Shown here: positions 10,584 through 21,382 of the stretch, one piece after another
How the letters are laid out: the number at the start of each line of letters is the position of its first letter
Numbering within the stretch: position 1 is the first letter of the stretch
Assembly (NCBI RefSeq): GCF_002266435.3
Contig: NZ_CP029426.2
Coordinates: 372,001-436,000 of the forward strand
Source: Bradyrhizobium amphicarpaeae
Lineage (GTDB): Bacteria; Pseudomonadota; Alphaproteobacteria; Rhizobiales; Xanthobacteraceae
Length of the DNA stretch: 64,000 nucleotides
Direction of reading: 5' to 3'
The notes under the pieces: model-generated
Database searches by the model: none
Told to the model about the DNA's origin: nothing
Seen by the model: the letters and a program-made list of their open reading frames with translations, nothing else
Program-made: the position numbers and the translations under genes

Positions 10584-13154
10584 TCACAAATTCCGCAACA
10601 CCGTGGCGGGCTTTTTGTTCAATGCCAGCAGCGTGCCGGCAAGCCCGAGCCCGACGGTGACGACCAGCGCGGCTGCGACCACGCCGGCCGCGCTGCCGGC
10701 CTGCCAGACGAAACTCAGCGTCATCAGCCGCGTCACGATCATCCAGGCCGCGACGCTGCCGGAGATCACGCCGAACATCGCGGTCGCGAGCCCGATCAGG
10801 AGGTATTCGAGCGCATAGGCGCCGAGCAGCCGCAGCCGCGTCGCGCCCAGCGTCTTCAGGATCACCGCATCGTAGACCCGGTGGCGATGGCCGGCGGCCA
10901 GCGCGCCGCCGAGCACCAGGATCGCCGAGATCAGGGTCACGGCGCTGGCGCCGCGAATCGCCAGCGCCAGATTGGTCACCACGGAGCCGACCGTCTCCAT
11001 CACCTCGCGCACGCGCACGCTCGTCACCGTCGGATAGGCGTCGGCGACCTGCTTGATGATCTTGCCGTCGCCTGCGGCAGTTCCGCCCGTTTCCGTCAGC
11101 GTCGCGATATGAGTGTGCGGGGCGCCCTTGAACGCGTTCGGCGAGAACACCAGCACGAAGTTGATGCCCATCCCCTGCCAGTCGATGGTGCGCAGATTGC
11201 CGATTTTGGCCGGGATGTCGCGGCCGAGCACGTTGACCACGATTTCGTCACCGAGCTTGAGGCCGAGCCCGTCGGCGATCTTCTTCTCCATCGAGACCAG
11301 CGGCGGCCCGGAATAGTCGGCGCGCCACCATTCGCCCTCGACCACCTTGGAGCCCTTCGGCAGCTCCGCCGTATAGGTCAGGCCGCGGTCGCTCTGCAGC
11401 ACCCATTCCGAATCGGTGGTCGGCTTGAGGTCCTCGGCGCGCACGCCGCGCGCTCCGACGATGCGCCCGCGCAGCATCGGCACGTCCTCGACGGTCGCGC
11501 CCGGCGCGATCTTGCGGAGATAGTCGTCGAACGGTGCGGCCTGCGTGCTCGGGATGTCGATGAAGAAGAACGACGGCGCGCGGTCCGGCAGGGCCGCCAG
11601 GAACTGCCGTCGCAGATTGCCGTCGATCTGGGTGATGGTGACGAGCACGGCCAGCCCGAGCCCCAGCGACAGCACCACCGAGGGCGTCAGCGCGCCCGGC
11701 CGGTGGATATTGGCAATCGCGAGCCGCAGCATCGGCAGCCGCGAGCGCGGCAGCCGTCGCGCGATCGCCATCAGCAGGGCGGCGATGCCGCGCAGCAGGG
11801 CGAACACGACGACCGAGGAGGCCACGAACACCGCGGCAATGCGCTTGTCGAACGACAATCCGATCACGACCGCGATCAGCAGCGCCACCACGACGGCCAT
11901 GAACACGAGATAGCTTGCGCGCGGCCGATGCCATTCCGAGCTGATGGTGTCGCGGAACAGCGCGGCCACCGGTACGTCGTGGACGCGCCCGAGCGGCCAC
12001 AGGCCGAAGGCGAGCGCGGTGAGCAGGCCATAGAGGAAGGACAGCGCGAGCTCGTCGGCATGCACGGCCGGCACCACAGGCAGCGGCAAGAGCTTGCCGA
12101 ACAGGCCGACGATGGCGAAGGGCATGGCGGCGCCGAGTACGAGGCCGATCGCCGAGCCGATCGCGGCGAGCAGGAGAACCTGCGCCAGATAGATGCCGAA
12201 CACGTCGCGTCCGGTGGCGCCGACGGCCTTGAACGCGGCGATCACCTCGAGCTTGCGGTCGATATGGCTCTTCACGGCATTGGCGACGCCGACACCGCCG
12301 ACCAGCAGCGCGGCAAGGCCGACCAGCGTCAGGAACTGCGTGAAGCGGCTGATGTTGCGTTCGAGCTGCGGCGAGGCGTTGGAACGGCTGCGGATCTCCC
12401 AGCCGGCCTGCGGCGCGGCGCTCCGCGCGTCCGAGATGAAGGTCTCGGTGGCACGCTCGCTGTTGCCGGCCTCAGGCAGCTTCACCCGGTAGACCCAGCG
12501 CACCAGGCTGCCGGGCTGGATCAGGCCGGTGGCGCGCAGGCCCGCCTCGCTGATCAGGAAGCGCGGGCCGAAGCCGATGCCGCCGGCGAGCTTGTCGGGC
12601 TCGGCTTCGACGGTCGAGCGGATCTGGAAGGTCGCGGAGCCGATGGTGACGCGGTCGCCGGTCTTCAACGACAACCGCGCCAGCAGCGTCGGATCGGCGG
12701 CGGCGCCGAATGCGCCGTCGCGCTCCGCGAGCAGTTCGGACATCGGCAGCGGCGGCGCCAGCGTCAATTGTCCCAGCATCGGATAGGTGTCGTCGACCGC
12801 TTTCATCTCGACCAGCGCGAGCTGGCCGTCGGCCGCGCGCGCCATGCCGCGCAGGGTCGCCGCGGTCGAGACCGTGCCGCGCGAGCGCAGGAAGGCGACC
12901 TCTTCGGGCTTGGCTTCGCGCTGGAACAGCACGAAGGAGACGTCGCCGCCGAGCAGGGTGCGGCCCTCGCGGGCAAGACCGTCGGAGAGGCTCGCCGACA
13001 CCGAGCCGACGCCGGCGATGGCCATCACGCCGAGCGCGATGCAGGCGATGAAGACGTAGAAGCCGCGCAAGCCTCCGCGCAATTCGCGCAGCGCGTAACG
13101 CAGCGACAGCGCGATGCCGTTTGGCCTCGCGAACGGTTCGGCAGCGATGCTCAT
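10584..13154 (-). CDS. ABC transporter permease, YbbP type (FtsX-like domains)
   Basis: This 856-residue protein has the YbbP layout: an N-terminal membrane helix (about residues 30-52), a large periplasmic domain, three helices forming an FtsX/MacB-like module, two central helices, a second periplasmic domain and a final FtsX-like module at the C terminus. It overlaps the upstream ATPase gene by four bases (ATGA), so the two form one exporter. In E. coli ybbAP is divergent from tesA, and the same arrangement is seen here. The substrate is unknown; a role in lipid or envelope stress has been proposed for relatives. Confidence 0.9.
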   Translation of the reverse strand: MSIAAEPFARPNGIALSLRYALRELRGGLRGFYVFIACIALGVMAIAGVGSVSASLSDGLAREGRTLLGGDVSFVLFQREAKPEEVAFLRSRGTVSTAATLRGMARAADGQLALVEMKAVDDTYPMLGQLTLAPPLPMSELLAERDGAFGAAADPTLLARLSLKTGDRVTIGSATFQIRSTVEAEPDKLAGGIGFGPRFLISEAGLRATGLIQPGSLVRWVYRVKLPEAGNSERATETFISDARSAAPQAGWEIRSRSNASPQLERNISRFTQFLTLVGLAALLVGGVGVANAVKSHIDRKLEVIAAFKAVGATGRDVFGIYLAQVLLLAAIGSAIGLVLGAAMPFAIVGLFGKLLPLPVVPAVHADELALSFLYGLLTALAFGLWPLGRVHDVPVAALFRDTISSEWHRPRASYLVFMAVVVALLIAVVIGLSFDKRIAAVFVASSVVVFALLRGIAALLMAIARRLPRSRLPMLRLAIANIHRPGALTPSVVLSLGLGLAVLVTITQIDGNLRRQFLAALPDRAPSFFFIDIPSTQAAPFDDYLRKIAPGATVEDVPMLRGRIVGARGVRAEDLKPTTDSEWVLQSDRGLTYTAELPKGSKVVEGEWWRADYSGPPLVSMEKKIADGLGLKLGDEIVVNVLGRDIPAKIGNLRTIDWQGMGINFVLVFSPNAFKGAPHTHIATLTETGGTAAGDGKIIKQVADAYPTVTSVRVREVMETVGSVVTNLALAIRGASAVTLISAILVLGGALAAGHRHRVYDAVILKTLGATRLRLLGAYALEYLLIGLATAMFGVISGSVAAWMIVTRLMTLSFVWQAGSAAGVVAAALVVTVGLGLAGTLLALNKKPATVLRNL

Positions 13155-13870
13155 GCCGGCACAGACTGGGTGTCGATGCGGCCCGAGCGCAGGCGGATCA
13201 CGCGATCGCAGCGATGCGCGAGTGAGGAATCGTGCGTGACCAGCACCAGCGTCATGCCACGCTCGGCATGCTTGCTGAACAGCAGGTCGACGATCTGCTT
13301 TCCGGTCGTCTCGTCGAGATTGCCGGTCGGCTCGTCCGCGACCAGGATGGCCGGATCGGGCGCCAGCGCGCGGGCGAGCGCGACGCGCTGCTGCTCGCCG
13401 CCGGACAATTGCGTCGGATAATGATGCAGGCGGTCGCCGAGCCCGACCGATTGCAGCTCCTGTGCCGCGCGCTTGGCGGCATCGGGATTGCCGGCGAGCT
13501 CCAGCGGCACCGCGACGTTCTCCAGCGCCGTCATGGTCGGGATCAGATGAAAGGACTGGAAGACGATACCGACCTGGCGGCCGCGGAAACGGGCCAGCGC
13601 GTCCTCGTCGAGGGCATTGAAAGGCGTGCCTGACACCACCACCTCTCCGCTATCAGGACGCTCCAGCCCCGCCATCACCATCAGCAGCGTGGATTTGCCC
13701 GAGCCTGACGGGCCGATCAGGCCGATCGTCTCGCCCGAGCCGACCCGCAAGCTGATATCCTTGAGGATGTGAACGCGTGCCGCCCCCGTTCCCAATGAGA
13801 GATTGACGTTGGAGATGGCGATGGTGTCCGCCGAGGCGGCAAGCGATGAGGATTCGATGCGAGTGTCCAT
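13151..13870 (-). CDS. ABC transporter ATP-binding protein, YbbA type
   Basis: This 239-residue ATPase of the MacB/LolD/YbbA group is the partner of the downstream permease. Walker A is GPSGSGKS (residues 53-60), the signature is LSGGEQQRVALARAL and Walker B is ILVADEPTGNLDE. I use the ATG giving MDTRIESSSL; an in-frame TTG six codons upstream (13888) is less likely. The start codon overlaps a possible plus-strand ATG of the divergent esterase gene, so the shared promoter region is very compact. Confidence 0.93.
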   Translation of the reverse strand: MDTRIESSSLAASADTIAISNVNLSLGTGAARVHILKDISLRVGSGETIGLIGPSGSGKSTLLMVMAGLERPDSGEVVVSGTPFNALDEDALARFRGRQVGIVFQSFHLIPTMTALENVAVPLELAGNPDAAKRAAQELQSVGLGDRLHHYPTQLSGGEQQRVALARALAPDPAILVADEPTGNLDETTGKQIVDLLFSKHAERGMTLVLVTHDSSLAHRCDRVIRLRSGRIDTQSVPA

Positions 13871-13925
13871 GGTCCGGTCATATGGCAACTCCGCTAGCGC
13901 GGTCGAGGGGCGTTACGGATTGTTC

Positions 13926-14561
13926 ATGCACATAGCCGTGTTGATGCTCGCCTTCATGACAATAACGAACCCGGCTTGGGCGGACGCGACAAAACCGGTC
14001 ACGCTCGTCGTTCTCGGCGATTCCTTGAGTGCGGGACTCGGTCTCCCGGCTCAGGCGGCATTCCCGCAGAAGCTCCAAAAGTCTTTGCAGGCCAAGGGTA
14101 TAGCCGTCGACATCACCAATGCCGGGGTGTCCGGCGACACCTCCTCGGGCGGCCGCGACCGGCTCGACTGGTCGGTCCCCGACGGAACCGACGGCGTCAT
14201 CGTCGAACTCGGCGCCAACGACGCACTGCGCGGCGTCGATCCCGATTTGACGCGCGCCGCGTTGACCGACATCGTCCAGCGGCTGAAGGCGCGCAAGATC
14301 GCGGTGATGCTGTGCGGCATGCTGGCGCCGCCGAATTACGGCGCCGATTATGCCGCGCGCTTCAATTCGATTTATCCGGACCTCGCGAAGACATTCGACG
14401 TGCCGCTCTATCCGTTCTTCCTCGACGGCGTTGCGGCCGACGCCAAGCTCAACCAGGCCGACGGCATCCATCCGACCGCCGAAGGCGTCGACATCATCGT
14501 CGCCAACATCATGCCCACCGCGGAGGCATTCCTCGGCGCGATCACTGAGCAACGACGTTGA
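13926..14561 (+). CDS. tesA: TesA-like SGNH arylesterase/lysophospholipase, exported
   Basis: This GDSL/SGNH hydrolase has the four family blocks: GDSLSAGLG (nucleophile Ser33), GVSGDTSSGG, GANDALRG and DGIHPTAEG (catalytic Asp/His). From the chosen ATG the protein has 211 residues and starts with a short hydrophobic segment ending AWA-DA, consistent with export to the periplasm. An in-frame ATG at 13869 would add 19 residues but overlap the divergent ybbA-like start. TesA next to ybbAP is conserved in proteobacteria. Activity on acyl or aryl esters is inferred from the family. Confidence 0.88.
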   Translation: MHIAVLMLAFMTITNPAWADATKPVTLVVLGDSLSAGLGLPAQAAFPQKLQKSLQAKGIAVDITNAGVSGDTSSGGRDRLDWSVPDGTDGVIVELGANDALRGVDPDLTRAALTDIVQRLKARKIAVMLCGMLAPPNYGADYAARFNSIYPDLAKTFDVPLYPFFLDGVAADAKLNQADGIHPTAEGVDIIVANIMPTAEAFLGAITEQRR

Positions 14562-14735
14562 AAAGCAGGCAACGCTAACCTTAATTCCCAGGGTTTTCAC
14601 GGGGTAAGGTTCGCGATGCTTCGCAGAGTCACACAAACGCGATAGGAATCAGGGTACCGGTGATTCGTCACCGGCTCTAAAATTTGGATATGATCCTTCC
14701 CAGGGATCATGCCCAAGCATCGGGAGTGAGAAACG

Positions 14736-15272
14736 ATGCCGCGTTTGTTCACTGGTCTGGAAATCCCGGCTGAAGTCAGCCAGACGCTTTCCAATTTAAG
14801 GGGCGGCCTTCCCGGCGCCCGCTGGATCGATCCCGAAAATTATCACGTCACCCTGCGCTTCATCGGCGATATCGACGGCCTGTCCGCCAACGAGATCGCA
14901 TCGATGCTGTTTCGCGTCGACCGCAAGCCCTTCGAGGTGAAGGTGCAGGGGCTGACGAGTTTCGGCGGACGCAAGCCGCGCGCGGTGGTCGCCACCATCG
15001 CGCCGAGCAAGCCGCTGATGGACTTGCAGGCCGAGCTCGAGCGCATGATGCAGCGGATCGGCCTCGATCCCGAAGGCCGCAAGTTTATCCCGCATGTCAC
15101 GCTGGCCCGGCTGCACGACGCCACTGATCGCGACGTCGCCGATTATCTCTCCATGCGCGGCTACTTTCCGAGCAAGGCGTTCACGGCGGAACGGTTCGTG
15201 CTGTTCTCGTCGCGCGCATCGACCGGCGGCGGTCCGTATGTGGTCGAGGACGCCTACGAGCTGTGTGAGTAG
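14736..15272 (+). CDS. thpR: RNA 2',3'-cyclic phosphodiesterase
   Basis: This 178-residue member of the 2H phosphoesterase superfamily opens RNA 2',3'-cyclic phosphates; older names are LigT or 2'-5' RNA ligase. Two HxT motifs are present, HVTLRF (His37) and HVTLAR (His120), with the family start PRLFTGLEIP and the C-terminal ERFVLFSSR. Length is normal. A gap with a palindromic repeat separates it from zapE, and no operon partner is evident. Confidence 0.93.
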   Translation: MPRLFTGLEIPAEVSQTLSNLRGGLPGARWIDPENYHVTLRFIGDIDGLSANEIASMLFRVDRKPFEVKVQGLTSFGGRKPRAVVATIAPSKPLMDLQAELERMMQRIGLDPEGRKFIPHVTLARLHDATDRDVADYLSMRGYFPSKAFTAERFVLFSSRASTGGGPYVVEDAYELCE

Positions 15273-15281
15273 CGCCGCTCT

Positions 15282-15408
15282 CGTGCCCCGGACGCAGTGC
15301 GCCACGCAGTGGTGCGCTGCTGAGCCGGGGCCCATCGCTCCATGAACGAAACAGTGGGTCCCGGCTCTGCGCAGCGTCACTGCGTGCCGCAGCGCGTCCG
15401 GGACACGC
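15282..15408. repeat. Intergenic palindromic repeat (CGTGCCCCGGACGC type)
   Basis: The left end TCGTGCCCCGGACGC and the right end GCGTCCGGGACACG are inverted; inner GCAGTGCGCCACGCAGTG and CACTGCGTGCCGC also pair in part. It is the same family as 298-422. Confidence 0.75.
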
Positions 15409-15473
15409 AACGCATAGCGCCCTGCACCAATTGACGGCTTGCAATTTCCCCCGGTCTCTGGCGGTAAAGGGCC

Positions 15474-16658
15474 ATGCTCTCGACCCCCAGTTCCCCCTTC
15501 AGCGAAGCCTATCAGGCCCAGATCGCCTCCGGCGCGATCGAGCCGGATGCCGCGCAAGCCGAGGTCGCGGCGGCTTATGCCGCGCTCGACCAGCGGCTCG
15601 CGGCTTACAAGCCCGCGCGCAAGCAGGGCCTGCTCGCCCGCCTGTTCAGCAGCGACAAGGACGAGGCACCGCACGGGCTCTACATCCACGGCGAGGTCGG
15701 CCGCGGCAAGACCATGCTGATGGATCTGTTCTTCCAGCATGCCTCGGTCGAGCACAAGCGGCGGGCGCATTTCCACGAATTCATGGCGGATGTGCACGAG
15801 CGCATCTACGATTACCGCCAGAGCATCGCACGCGGCGAGATCGCCGACGGCGACGTCATCGCGCTGACTGCGAATGCGATTTTCGAGGAGAGCTGGCTGC
15901 TCTGCTTCGACGAATTCCACGTCACCGACATCGCGGACGCGATGATCCTGGGCCGCCTGTTCGCAAAGTTGTTCGAGCTCGGCACCGTCGTGGTCGCGAC
16001 CTCCAACGTCGCGCCCGACGATCTCTACAAGGGCGGCCTGAACCGGTCGCTGTTCCTGCCCTTCATCAAGCAGATCACCGATCACATGGACGTCGCGCGG
16101 CTCGATGCGCGTACCGACTTCCGCCTGGAGAAGCTGCAGGGCGTGCCGATGTGGCTGACGCCGGCGGACGCCGATGCGGACGCCGCGCTCGACCGCGCCT
16201 GGTCGCGGATGTCGGGTAGCGCCAAATGCCGCTCGCGCGACATTTCGATCAAGGGCCGCATCCTGCACGTGCCGTGCTCGGCCCATGGCGTTGCGCGGTT
16301 CTCGTTTGCCGATCTCTGCGAGAAGCCGCTGGGAGCATCTGACTACCTCAGGCTGGCGCACGACTATCACACCATCCTGGTCGACCATATTCCAGTGATG
16401 GACCTGTCCCAGCGCAATGCCGCCAAGCGATTCATCACGCTGATCGACGCGCTCTATGACAATGCGGTGAAGCTGATGGCCTCGGCCGACGCCAACCCGA
16501 TCTCGCTCTACCTCGCCCATGAGGGCACCGAGGCCATGGAGTTCAAGCGGACCGCCTCGCGCCTGATCGAGATGAGCTCGGAATCCTATCTGGCGCTGGC
16601 TCACGGCCGCAAGGATTCCACCGCCAGCGGCTCCACCAAGGGCCTGGTAGAGACTTAA
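15474..16658 (+). CDS. zapE: Cell division protein ZapE (AFG1-like ATPase)
   Basis: This 394-residue P-loop ATPase belongs to the AFG1/LACE1 family. Walker A is GEVGRGKT (residues 73-80) in the context GLYIHGEVGRGKTMLMDLFF, and the Walker B region LLCFDEFHVTDIADAMILG is clear. In E. coli ZapE associates with the divisome and FtsZ. The gene is on the same strand as mdh and the suc genes, 178 bases upstream of mdh, an arrangement common in alphaproteobacteria. Confidence 0.93.
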   Translation: MLSTPSSPFSEAYQAQIASGAIEPDAAQAEVAAAYAALDQRLAAYKPARKQGLLARLFSSDKDEAPHGLYIHGEVGRGKTMLMDLFFQHASVEHKRRAHFHEFMADVHERIYDYRQSIARGEIADGDVIALTANAIFEESWLLCFDEFHVTDIADAMILGRLFAKLFELGTVVVATSNVAPDDLYKGGLNRSLFLPFIKQITDHMDVARLDARTDFRLEKLQGVPMWLTPADADADAALDRAWSRMSGSAKCRSRDISIKGRILHVPCSAHGVARFSFADLCEKPLGASDYLRLAHDYHTILVDHIPVMDLSQRNAAKRFITLIDALYDNAVKLMASADANPISLYLAHEGTEAMEFKRTASRLIEMSSESYLALAHGRKDSTASGSTKGLVET

Positions 16659-16670
16659 GTCCTATCCCCG

Positions 16671-16712
16671 CCGTGATTCCGGGCTCGTGCTTCGCGCGCC
16701 CCGGAATGACGG
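16671..16712. repeat. Short palindromic element (ATTCCGGG / CCCCGGAAT)
   Basis: GTGATTCCGGGCTCGTGCTT and CGCGCCCCGGAATGACGG form a single hairpin. It looks like a reduced copy of the 7629-7751 family. Confidence 0.6.
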
Positions 16713-16788
16713 GCTTGTATGGCTGCTATCGCGCCAAGCCCGACAATTGGGCATCCGGCGACTTGAACGGGGGAGGCGAAAGGGATAA

Positions 16789-17805
<1,017 letters not shown>

Positions 17806-17817
17806 TTCAAGCATTCC

Positions 17818-17851
17818 CCGCCGAAGACCGAAACCCGGTCTTCGGCGGTTT
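17818..17851 (+). terminator. Hairpin terminator after mdh
   Basis: A perfect 13-bp stem (CCGCCGAAGACCG / CGGTCTTCGGCGG) with a 5-base loop is followed by TTTC. It would at least attenuate transcription from mdh into sucC. Confidence 0.8.
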
Positions 17852-18017
17852 CACTTCCGGGGCCTGGTTGACGAACTTGGCGGGGTTTCCGGATCCGGCA
17901 GTCCAGAGATTTGAGGCAGAGAATCCGGGTTTGCAGTTCCTGTGGTATATGGTATGCCAGCCACAAGACTGAGGTGGGCCCAAGAGGTCACCGCCCGCGG
18001 GTTCAGGGAGCGACCAT

Positions 18018-19214
<1,197 letters not shown>

Positions 19215-19218
19215 GGCC

Positions 19219-19698
19219 ATGGCCCAGGACCATCTCGCCGCATCATCCTCGCTTCCCGAGCACGCGCGTCTTTCCGCGTTCGCCGGCGAATGGGATGGCG
19301 AAGAGGTGGTCTTCCCGTCGCGCTGGACGGCGGGCGGGCCGGCGACATCGCGCACCGTCGCGCGCATGGATCTCAACGGCTTCTATCTGATCCAGGACAG
19401 TGTCCAGATGCGCGACGGCAAGCAGGTCTTCGCCACCCACGGCATCTTCACCTGGGATCGCGACGACCGGACCTACAAGCTGTTCTGGTACGATTCGCTC
19501 GGCTACACGCCGCCTTCGCCCGCTTCCGGCGGGTGGGTCGGCAACACCCTGACGCTGGTGCGCGGCTCGCTCCGCGGCAATGCGCGCCACGTCTACGACG
19601 TCATCGACGACAATTCCTATTCGTTGAAGATCCAGTTCTCGCCGGACGCGGAAGGCTGGGCCGACGTGCTCACCGGCGTCTACCGTCGGGTGCACTGA
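19219..19698 (+). CDS. DUF1579-like protein inserted after sucC
   Basis: This 159-residue protein starts four bases after the sucC stop, so it is translated from the suc transcript. Its pattern ([48 protein letters not shown]) resembles the DUF1579 family, predicted to adopt a lipocalin- or nitrobindin-like beta barrel. No signal peptide or membrane segment is seen. Function is unknown; the position in the operon suggests co-expression with TCA enzymes but does not prove a metabolic role. Confidence 0.75.
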   Translation: MAQDHLAASSSLPEHARLSAFAGEWDGEEVVFPSRWTAGGPATSRTVARMDLNGFYLIQDSVQMRDGKQVFATHGIFTWDRDDRTYKLFWYDSLGYTPPSPASGGWVGNTLTLVRGSLRGNARHVYDVIDDNSYSLKIQFSPDAEGWADVLTGVYRRVH

Positions 19699-19734
19699 CC
19701 CGTGGGCGCGTTAAACGAAAGCTTGTCCGTCGAT

Positions 19735-20337
19735 ATGCGCTTTGCGGTCGCCTTCGTATCGGCGCAGGTTCTGGCGTCGACCGCTTTCGCCGAAGTGCCG
19801 TCGGACAAAATGGTCACGACTCTCGATAGTATCTGTGTCGCGCCGACGTCCTCCGAAGCGATGATGGCTGCCGGTGAAAAAACTGCCATCGCAGGAAACT
19901 GGAAGTCGCTCCGGTCGGGCCCCGCGCCGATGCCAATTATGCACAATGAGAATGGTCCGAAGATGTCCTTCGAAAGTGCATGGGATCTCGGTGCCGGCGC
20001 ATCTTTGACCATCTCGATTGTGCGGCCTGAGCAGCCCGGTCTCAAGTATGACATTTGCCTCATTAAGCCGGCCGCCCACGTAGACAGCGAAGAATTGACT
20101 GCCGCGATTGCCCGCCAATTCGGCTCGACGCTCACGAAGGACACATCGGGAAGGTTCAAGAACCAGGAGGCGTGGTTCTTCACTCAAGAGAAGGCACGAG
20201 GAAACTGCGGAAAGCAGGTCATCTTTTCGCGCGGTTCAGGCCAACCTGAAGCTCTCATCTTTACGAACTTTGCATACCCCAACGACGGCCAATGGGACGT
20301 GATGGCTAAACACACGACGCGCTGTCCAACTCAATAA
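19735..20337 (+). CDS. Hypothetical exported protein inside the suc operon
   Basis: I do not recognise this 200-residue protein. From the chosen ATG it begins with a short signal-like segment ([19 protein letters not shown], likely cleaved before EVPSDK); a GTG at 19702 is an alternative start. The mature part has several cysteines (SICVAP, DICLIK, GNCGKQ, TRCPTQ), consistent with disulfides outside the cytoplasm. GC in four 60-base blocks I counted was 50-58%, lower than the flanking suc genes. It looks like a later insertion between sucC and sucD. Confidence 0.7.
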   Translation: MRFAVAFVSAQVLASTAFAEVPSDKMVTTLDSICVAPTSSEAMMAAGEKTAIAGNWKSLRSGPAPMPIMHNENGPKMSFESAWDLGAGASLTISIVRPEQPGLKYDICLIKPAAHVDSEELTAAIARQFGSTLTKDTSGRFKNQEAWFFTQEKARGNCGKQVIFSRGSGQPEALIFTNFAYPNDGQWDVMAKHTTRCPTQ

Positions 20338-20360
20338 CTCGTTCTGAAAGCGGAAAACTC

Positions 20361-21245
20361 ATGTCCATCCTGATCGACAAGAACACCAAGGTCATCTGCC
20401 AGGGCTTCACCGGCAAGAACGGCACCTTCCATTCGGAGGCCGCGATCGCCTATGGCACCAAGATGGTCGGCGGCACCTCGCCGGGCAAAGGCGGCGCGAC
20501 CCATCTGGGCCTGCCGGTGTTCGACACCGTGCGCGAGGCGCGTGAGAAGACCGGCGCCGATGCGTCGGTGATCTACGTGCCGCCGCCGGGCGCGGCCGAC
20601 GCGATCTGCGAAGCCATCGACGCCGAGATCCCGCTGATCGTCTGCATTACCGAAGGTATTCCTGTCATCGACATGGTGCGCGTGAAGCGCTCGCTGGCCG
20701 GTTCCAAGTCGCGCCTGATCGGGCCGAACTGCCCGGGCGTCATGACCGCCGGCGAGTGCAAGATCGGCATCATGCCCGCCAACATCTTCAAGACCGGCTC
20801 GGTCGGCATCGTCTCCCGCTCGGGCACGCTGACCTATGAGGCCGTGTTCCAGACCTCCCAGGAAGGCCTCGGCCAGACCACCGCGGTCGGGATCGGCGGT
20901 GACCCGGTCAAGGGAACCGAGTTCATCGACGTGCTCGAGATGCTGCTCGGCGACCCCAAGACCGAGTCGATCATCATGATCGGCGAGATCGGCGGTTCCG
21001 CCGAGGAGGACGCCGCCCAGTTCCTCAAGGACGAGGCGAAGCGCGGCCGCAAGAAGCCGATGGTCGGTTTCATCGCCGGCGTAACCGCACCTCCCGGCCG
21101 CCGCATGGGCCATGCCGGCGCGATCATTTCGGGCGGCAAGGGCGACGCCGGTTCCAAGACCGACGCGATGAAATCGGCAGGGATTACAGTGTCTCCGTCT
21201 CCCGCCCGCCTCGGCCACACGCTTGCCGAAAAGTTGAAAGGCTAA
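20361..21245 (+). CDS. sucD: Succinyl-CoA synthetase alpha subunit
   Basis: This 294-residue subunit has an N-terminal CoA-binding Rossmann domain ([15 protein letters not shown]) and the phosphohistidine His251 in [12 protein letters not shown]. Length is normal. It works with SucC, from which it is separated by two extra genes, and lies 137 bases upstream of sucA on the same strand. The start [12 protein letters not shown] is standard for the family. Confidence 0.98.
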   Translation: MSILIDKNTKVICQGFTGKNGTFHSEAAIAYGTKMVGGTSPGKGGATHLGLPVFDTVREAREKTGADASVIYVPPPGAADAICEAIDAEIPLIVCITEGIPVIDMVRVKRSLAGSKSRLIGPNCPGVMTAGECKIGIMPANIFKTGSVGIVSRSGTLTYEAVFQTSQEGLGQTTAVGIGGDPVKGTEFIDVLEMLLGDPKTESIIMIGEIGGSAEEDAAQFLKDEAKRGRKKPMVGFIAGVTAPPGRRMGHAGAIISGGKGDAGSKTDAMKSAGITVSPSPARLGHTLAEKLKG

Positions 21246-21382
21246 TTCACTTCTTCGTACTTTTCCGGGCGAAGTTTCGCAGCAAATAGGGTAAAGGGTG
21301 CCTGTCGCGCCGAGCCTCTGCCGGGGAGCTCGGTGCCAGCGCCGTTTGTTATGCGCGAACCGAAATTGCCAGGAACTCCAGT

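Noticed and set aside
10545..13421. 958-codon open frame antisense to the YbbP-like permease
   Set aside because: Arg/His/Asp/Gln-rich shadow translation with no family features, crossing two real minus-strand genes.
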